Positions 5,712 to 6,561 of a stretch of 6,561 bases of DNA are shown piece by piece. Below the pieces are notes generated by a model. That model was given only the letters and a program-made list of their open reading frames with translations. It made no database searches and was not told the origin of the DNA. Each line of letters begins with the position of its first letter. Positions within the stretch are counted from its first letter, which is position 1. The stretch covers positions 2,063 through 8,623 of the forward strand of contig DMJA01000031.1 in the NCBI GenBank assembly GCA_003451935.1, read 5' to 3'. Made by a program: the position numbers and the translations under genes. The DNA comes from Verrucomicrobiota bacterium. GTDB lineage: Bacteria; Verrucomicrobiota; Kiritimatiellia; CAIQIC01; Lenti-01.

Positions 5712-6561
5712 GGCGAAATCCGGAAGCCCAGCGAAACCAGCCGGAAGTGGTTGGCGAATCCATCCGGAACCTCGCACCGCACGCCGAGGCGCGCGCGCGG
5801 GCTTGAAAACGGCGCCGCCACCGGAATCTCATGCACCAGCCGGGGCCGGTCCAGCCGGTTCGTAAAGCTTGCCACCGGCGCGCCATCCACCTCGTAATGG
5901 AACACCACCGCCGCCTGGCTCCGGAAGCGCGGTTCCAGCGTGACGGCACACCGCCATTCCCCCGCAACCATGCCCTGCGGCAACGGAAGATCGAAGCCCG
6001 CCACGTCCGTGAAAACCGCCCCCCACTTCTCCTGCGGAAAGGAAATCTGCACCGGGGGCCGGATCCACTTCATCGCAGACGGCAACCGCCCCTGCACCAT
6101 CGTGAAGGTCGCAACGCCGTCCTGCAGTTCCGGCCGATGCACGATTTCCGAAGGGAGCAACCCGGTGGATTCGACCTCCACGCGGTACGCATCCCCCTCC
6201 CTCATGTTGGCCGGCTCCACGTAAAATGGGATCAATCCGTTTCCGCCCGGCACCGTCCACCGGTGGATTTCCGACCCATCGGCCGCCAAGAGGCGCACCT
6301 GCCGCTCCGCATCGGGATCCGATTCCTGGAAATCCAGCCACAGCAGAGATGGGCCGCCCGGATCCGGGCGCCACGCCAGTTCCACGCGGCGCCGTTCCCA
6401 CGAAACAATCCGCTGGAGCCGGTAGCCCGTGGTTCCCAGGGAAGCGGAAACCGGCAGGCCCGGCCCGTCCTCCACCGGCAAAAGATCGGCATGTCGCTTG
6501 ATCGTGTCGGCACCCCGGATTCCCGGAAAAGGACCCGGATCGGAGAGGCCCCAATAATACC
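5708..6561 (-). CDS. C-terminal part of a beta-rich protein, 5' end beyond the window
   Basis: The frame enters from the right edge and runs 283 residues to TAG (5708-5710). There is no convincing internal start: a TTG at 6481 has no reason to be preferred, and the frame is open and protein-like up to the edge, beginning YYWGLSDPGPF. The visible part has no membrane helix. After about residue 45 it splits into two beta-rich blocks: a first with LAWRPDPGGPSLLWLDFQES, strands rich in alternating hydrophobics and EGDAYRVEVES; a second near the C-terminus with LPLPQGMVAGEWRCAVTLEP and the ending HFRLVSLGFRISP. These look like extracytoplasmic beta-sandwich domains. The second resembles residues 548-650 of the membrane glycosyltransferase at 1579-3984 in layout (LP, then V.GE, then paired strands, then a final strand of 'hr.d.gi' type). 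The missing N-terminal part could be another multi-pass membrane enzyme, but that is not visible here. It converges on the lipoprotein gene with a four-base stop overlap. Confidence 0.75.
   Translation of the reverse strand, partial: YYWGLSDPGPFPGIRGADTIKRHADLLPVEDGPGLPVSASLGTTGYRLQRIVSWERRRVELAWRPDPGGPSLLWLDFQESDPDAERQVRLLAADGSEIHRWTVPGGNGLIPFYVEPANMREGDAYRVEVESTGLLPSEIVHRPELQDGVATFTMVQGRLPSAMKWIRPPVQISFPQEKWGAVFTDVAGFDLPLPQGMVAGEWRCAVTLEPRFRSQAAVVFHYEVDGAPVASFTNRLDRPRLVHEIPVAAPFSSPRARLGVRCEVPDGFANHFRLVSLGFRISP

Noticed and set aside
4683..5777. A 364-codon minus-strand frame antisense to the GT4 and lipoprotein genes.
   Set aside because: It crosses the intergenic gap and two genes with strong motifs on the plus strand; it shows no domain pattern of its own.

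Overview
The window is GC-rich bacterial DNA with five protein genes packed almost end to end. It looks like part of a cell-surface polysaccharide (exopolysaccharide, O-antigen or capsule) locus. No RNA gene, CRISPR array, insertion sequence or phage gene is visible. A lipobox lipoprotein and a Wzx-type flippase suggest a Gram-negative bacterium. The GC bias, the large membrane protein with appended beta-rich domains and the lack of a recognisable enterobacterial or pseudomonad layout would fit a less-studied lineage such as the PVC group, but the sequence does not prove this.

Layout: (1) 1-1434, minus strand: a multi-pass flippase/transporter of the polysaccharide biosynthesis (MOP/Wzx-like) type, nearly complete, running off the left edge. 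(2) 1435-1578: a 144-base divergent intergenic region with a plausible sigma-70 promoter for the rightward genes and a weaker -10 for the flippase. (3) 1579-3984, plus strand: an 801-residue protein with about ten membrane segments in the first 380 residues (GT-C-like), followed by a soluble domain and two beta-rich domains. (4) 3981-5150, plus strand: a complete GT4 (GT-B fold) glycosyltransferase, overlapping the previous stop by ATGA. (5) 5241-5711, plus strand: a small lipoprotein with a lipocalin-like beta-rich domain. (6) 5708-6561, minus strand: the C-terminal 283 residues of a beta-rich protein that enters from the right edge. Its stop overlaps the lipoprotein stop in a shared CTAG.

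Inferred working model: the GT4 enzyme adds a sugar to a lipid-linked glycan on the cytoplasmic side. The flippase moves lipid-linked units across the inner membrane. The membrane protein uses polyprenyl-phosphate-sugar donors, or otherwise modifies the glycan, on the periplasmic side, where its C-terminal domains may hold the glycan. The lipoprotein and the right-edge protein may belong to the same envelope pathway, but nothing in their sequence proves it.

The most unusual features are a perfect 12-bp terminator-like inverted repeat inside the membrane-protein gene, in the stretch that leads into its C-terminal beta domains; possible kinship between a beta domain there and one in the right-edge protein; and the overlapping convergent stops.
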